The position numbers and the translations under genes are program-made. A DNA stretch of 64,000 nucleotides from an uncultured Psychroserpens sp. (GTDB lineage: Bacteria > Bacteroidota > Bacteroidia > Flavobacteriales > Flavobacteriaceae): contig NZ_CANLNS010000002.1 of NCBI RefSeq assembly GCF_947492715.1, positions 310,001 to 374,000 on the forward strand, given 5' to 3'. Under the pieces are notes generated by a model. That model was not told the DNA's origin and ran no database searches. It was given only the letters and a program-made list of their open reading frames with translations. Each line of letters opens with the position of its first letter. Position 1 is the first letter of the stretch. Below, piece after piece: positions 61,527 through 64,000 of this stretch.

Positions 61527-62051
61527 CTATTCCACAGGAATAGGTGTTTCTATTTGCTTTCCATTTTTAAATTCTACTAAGACGCTTTTAACTGCATGAT
61601 ACATGCCATTTTGAAATGCATAATGAAATGACTTGTACTTGGATCCATCAAGGGTCACAACTGTAGTAATCGTTTTATAACCATTAGGCCCAGGAATATT
61701 GTATCGAAAGGCTCCTTTTAATTTTCCTATAATTTTATAGGCATCCTTGAGTTGATCATACTGTAAAATTTCATAACTACAATTAGAGTCTAAAGCACAA
61801 GCGCTCTTGTCATAGACCATTAATTCCTTTAATGAATCATCATTTAAATCGAACAAATAATAGCTTTTTTCAGGCTTCAGACTGTCTAAAGAATCCATGG
61901 CTTTTTTTAAATGTAAGTTCTTAGGTTTTTGAATTTCTACTTGCTTGGGTTTATGACTCGCAACATTATTTTCGACATGAGCGTTAGAATCTCTATTACA
62001 AGAACAGAGAGAACATACCAAAACAAAGAACATCAATCTTTTTACAATCAT
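61527..62051 (-). CDS. Predicted lipoprotein of unknown function
   Basis: 174 residues. MIVKRLMFFVLVCSLCSCNR, lipoprotein signal (CSC). After a Lys/His/Pro linker (KPKQVEIQKPKNLHLKKAMD) comes a small beta domain with YYLFDLNDDSLKELMVYDKS, reminiscent of an FG-GAP/EF-hand-like Asp-rich repeat, and GPNGYKTITTVVTLDGSKYK. No family recognised. Only one base separates it from the DUF3667 gene upstream, so the two are one operon. Confidence 0.65.
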   Translation of the reverse strand: MIVKRLMFFVLVCSLCSCNRDSNAHVENNVASHKPKQVEIQKPKNLHLKKAMDSLDSLKPEKSYYLFDLNDDSLKELMVYDKSACALDSNCSYEILQYDQLKDAYKIIGKLKGAFRYNIPGPNGYKTITTVVTLDGSKYKSFHYAFQNGMYHAVKSVLVEFKNGKQIETPIPVE

Positions 62052-62052
62052 A

Positions 62053-63132
62053 CTAGTAAAACATAAACGAGAATATCCCTACCACAAAAAAGGCTAAAGG
62101 AGCAACAAATAATAAGAACATAAATGTGGCTACACCACTCTTAAACCAGCTTAAAAACCAGCCTTGTCCATAAAAACGCTTAACCGCAAACATTAAATAA
62201 AAGAAGGTTGACAAAAACAGCAACCAATCTATCCAATCAGGAATATCAACAATAAGGTTGATTAAATATAAAATACAAAACGCGGTAAATAAAAATGAAA
62301 AGAAGTACAAACTAAAGACTAAATGATGTGAATAAGGTCCTTTTTTGTAATACAGAACTTTTAAAATAAGTGCAAAAATTGGCAATAAGAAAAATAAAGC
62401 TATAGGTAAACTATTGTATAAGGTGAGTAATATTGTACCAACGCCTTTTTCCTTGTACAATTTAAGCATCTGAGTATAGAATTTTCGCTTAAGAAACCCC
62501 GCGTCATCAGGCATTCCCATTGCTCTTATAATCTCATCTTCCTTAGCTTCTATTTTAATTAAAGAGTCTACTTTCTTCTGGTCAAAATCAAATGTTAAGT
62601 TTGTATTTCGCGCTTCCTTTGCAGCCTCTGTTCTTATTATAGAATCTAAGACCTTTACATCCTCTTCATTAATTCCTAATGCTTTTTGATTATCCTTTAT
62701 AGGTTTGGTTAGCCTTTCAAGTTGTAGTGAATCTAGTGCAGGTTTTTGTATACTATCTAAAGGAACACCCGATAAGGTTACGGCATTATTTTTTTGTAAC
62801 TTTTTATTAAGTATATCCGTATTCTCAGTCACTGTAAATGAAAAGACAAAAAAGAAAATAAAGGCAACAAAAAGATACATCTGACCAGGATGTAAATACA
62901 CCAAACGCTTACCTTCAATAAACTTTTGAGGAAGAAATCCAGGTTTAAACATCAAAGGGAGAAACCCTCTTAAAAATCTAGCATCAAACGAAAAATAGTT
63001 GCTTATCGTGTTATAAAACAACACGCCCATGGTAAGGTCTTCTTCAGCTTTTTGCCCGCAATTAGGACAAAACTCAAACTGTTTATCTAACTCAGAATCA
63101 CAATTTAAACATTTTGATATTTGGTCTTCCAT
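62053..63132 (-). CDS. DUF3667 membrane protein with N-terminal zinc ribbon
   Basis: 359 residues. A zinc-ribbon CLNCDSELDKQFEFCPNCGQ at residues 8-27, then the DUF3667 part (TISNYFSFDARFLRGFLPLM, KPGFLPQKFIEGKRLVYLHP, GQMYLFVAFIFFFVFSFTVT), a long soluble Lys/Asp-rich loop (about 110-235), and four more membrane helices at the C-terminus. Widespread in Bacteroidota and of unknown function. First gene of a two-gene unit with the 61527 lipoprotein. Confidence 0.85.
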   Translation of the reverse strand: MEDQISKCLNCDSELDKQFEFCPNCGQKAEEDLTMGVLFYNTISNYFSFDARFLRGFLPLMFKPGFLPQKFIEGKRLVYLHPGQMYLFVAFIFFFVFSFTVTENTDILNKKLQKNNAVTLSGVPLDSIQKPALDSLQLERLTKPIKDNQKALGINEEDVKVLDSIIRTEAAKEARNTNLTFDFDQKKVDSLIKIEAKEDEIIRAMGMPDDAGFLKRKFYTQMLKLYKEKGVGTILLTLYNSLPIALFFLLPIFALILKVLYYKKGPYSHHLVFSLYFFSFLFTAFCILYLINLIVDIPDWIDWLLFLSTFFYLMFAVKRFYGQGWFLSWFKSGVATFMFLLFVAPLAFFVVGIFSFMFY

Positions 63133-63253
63133 ATATTGGGTTGGTTAGTCAGATAAAAGTAATAAAAAATTGAATTCTACAGCTCGTTTTTCAATTGAAA
63201 CATTTTCAAAACATTTTAAAAACCAATTTAAATTATTGATTATTAGTCTTTTA

Positions 63254-63275
63254 TAACTTTGGCACGCATATTGGT
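63254..63275 (+). promoter_or_regulatory. Overlapping TAnnTTTG box and sigma-54-like -24/-12 element
   Basis: TTGGCACG (63259-63266), then CATA, then TTGG (63271-63274), gives GG-N10-GG, very close to the sigma-54 consensus TTGGCACG-N4-TTGC except for the last C. The -7-like box TAACTTTG (63254-63261) overlaps it. Expected starts are about 63286 (sigma-54) or 63268 (housekeeping). The ATG of the secreted protein is at 63345. Confidence 0.5.
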
Positions 63276-63344
63276 TTATTCAAATCAAATAGCGTAAGCC
63301 GAAAAGCTACAATTATGAGTAGGCAAAATTAAAACCTTATTACT

Positions 63345-64000
63345 ATGAAAAAATTAGTACTACTTTTTACAGGATTGTTAATGGGATTAACATCTGTATC
63401 AGCAGCAGAAACAGTAACTGCAACACAAGGAGATGATTTTAATAATTCACGCTATCGTTTTGCAGAACCTATAGTGTTCATTGAGCGTGGTGTAGAATTT
63501 TTAATCTTTCCTGATGGAAGTTTCGATTTCAATACAGAATTCGGAAACAACGTATCAGAAACGTATTATAGAACCTCAAGAACTCGTAGAAGCTCTGTAA
63601 ACACAACTTATGGTGCACCAGGAACAGTAAGTAGAGTGAACTACTCTACGCCTAGACCAAGAGGTGTTATCATTACACATGATAGTAATGGTCAAGTACG
63701 TAGAATTGGCAATGTATTTATTAACTATGATAGACGAGGTCGAATTAAACGTGCAGGATCTGTGTATATGAGTTATCAAAGAGGAAATGGTTTTCTTCGT
63801 CAGGTTGGCGGATTAAGAGTTAACTATAACCGTTGGGGAGAAATTGTACACATTAGTGGAATTGTAAACCATAATAACGCTACACTAAATTGTGGTGTTG
63901 GATCTGGAGTTGGTGGAAACCAATATGACGACTACGGATATGACGGCGATTATGATGACGATTTTTACTACTACAGAAAAAATGGTAAAGTAAAAAAACA
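63345..64000 (+). CDS. Secreted protein with repeated GxxRRIGNVxINY-type motifs, 3' truncated
   Basis: The frame starts at ATG 63345 and runs open past the window end (218 codons seen). Signal peptide MKKLVLLFTGLLMGLTSVSA. The mature part contains a series of similar beta hairpins: SNGQVRRIGNVFINYDRRGR, IKRAGSVYMSYQRGNGFLRQ, VGGLRVNYNRWGEIVHISGI, each a Gly-x-(Arg/Ile)-x-x-(Val/Ile)-x-x-Tyr-like unit of about 20 residues, then a Gly/Asp/Tyr-rich stretch (QYDDYGYDGDYDDDF) and a basic end. Exported, probably envelope- or surface-associated, function unknown. Family recalled as common in Flavobacteriaceae. Promoter candidates lie at 63254-63275. Confidence 0.82.
   Translation, partial: MKKLVLLFTGLLMGLTSVSAAETVTATQGDDFNNSRYRFAEPIVFIERGVEFLIFPDGSFDFNTEFGNNVSETYYRTSRTRRSSVNTTYGAPGTVSRVNYSTPRPRGVIITHDSNGQVRRIGNVFINYDRRGRIKRAGSVYMSYQRGNGFLRQVGGLRVNYNRWGEIVHISGIVNHNNATLNCGVGSGVGGNQYDDYGYDGDYDDDFYYYRKNGKVKK

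Noticed and set aside
1-64000. tRNA, rRNA, riboswitch, CRISPR, transposase and prophage signals
   Set aside because: I looked for T-loop-like GGTTCGAnTCC motifs, repeated spacers, terminal inverted repeats, integrases and phage genes and found none. A covariance-model scan (tRNAscan-SE, Infernal/Rfam) would settle small RNAs.
1-64000. Every TAnnTTTG match as a promoter
   Set aside because: The motif is frequent by chance in AT-rich DNA. Only those upstream of a gene with plausible spacing were listed, and those lacking a TTG partner got low confidence.

Overview
This window is AT-rich chromosomal DNA from a member of the Bacteroidota, most likely a marine Flavobacteriaceae species. The evidence is the gene content: DUF4139, DUF5916, DUF3667, DUF937, TIGR02757 and LuxC-like acyl-CoA reductase genes, a TonB-dependent receptor with a carboxypeptidase-like N-terminal domain, and many lipoproteins. 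Promoter-like -7 boxes of the form TAnnTTTG and weak or absent Shine-Dalgarno sequences point the same way. I see no rRNA, tRNA, CRISPR array, prophage, insertion sequence or transposase. It reads as core genome with a few accessory or odd loci.

Layout. 1-1905: 3' part of a DUF4139 (MuiA-like) gene that carries a SusC-type plug module inside its domain. 2172-7069 (minus): compact five-gene operon of GshB-like ATP-grasp ligase, rhodanese, RDD membrane protein, N-formylglutamate amidohydrolase-like protein and a QEGLA/DUF1704 zinc peptidase. This is the best candidate for a poorly described system. 7126-12592 (minus): dicarboxylate symporter, chorismate synthase, and a YdiJ-type FAD/Fe-S dehydrogenase. 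12750-16260: outer-membrane protein, DinB-like protein, Lrp regulator and M14 carboxypeptidase, the last divergent from an XRE regulator across a palindrome-rich 304-bp region. 16356-23804: lipoprotein and TerC, then topoisomerase IV genes parE and parC on either side of a retropepsin-like protease and a small membrane protein. 23951-25479: ychF and a SRPBCC gene broken by one in-frame stop. 25745-32375: VWA lipoprotein, a lipoprotein, a 42-residue membrane ORF, ferredoxin, acyl-CoA reductase, serC, serA and a DUF937 protein.

32583-36923: DUF6146 and DUF6787 proteins, a His-rich small protein, a TonB-dependent receptor and a surface-type lipoprotein, together a candidate metal-uptake locus. 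36991-46968: folE, DUF5916 protein, LolD-like ATPase, rhomboid protease, TIGR02757 protein, M61 peptidase and a family 2 glycosyltransferase. 47101-51802: BatA-type protein, a dihydroorotase-like protein lacking metal ligands, a small membrane protein, an esterase and a GNAT enzyme. 51805-57701: PhnP-like hydrolase, a conserved 483-residue protein of unknown function, bcp, a cysteine-free endonuclease III and several unknowns. 57723-64000: ECF sigma factor with a 47-residue ORF behind it, uvrA, a lipoprotein, a DUF3667 protein, and the 5' part of a secreted protein behind a sigma-54-like promoter that runs off the window.

Regulation visible in sequence: nine good intrinsic terminators, several TTG-N16-20-TAnnTTTG promoters, two divergent pairs whose -7 elements face each other a few bases apart, and a cluster of perfect palindromes sharing TTGTA/TACAA half-sites over the promoters of the M14 and XRE genes. 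Many starts were moved from the longest open frame to an internal ATG on the basis of signal peptides, family N-termini or overlap with the upstream stop; these choices are stated in each entry.
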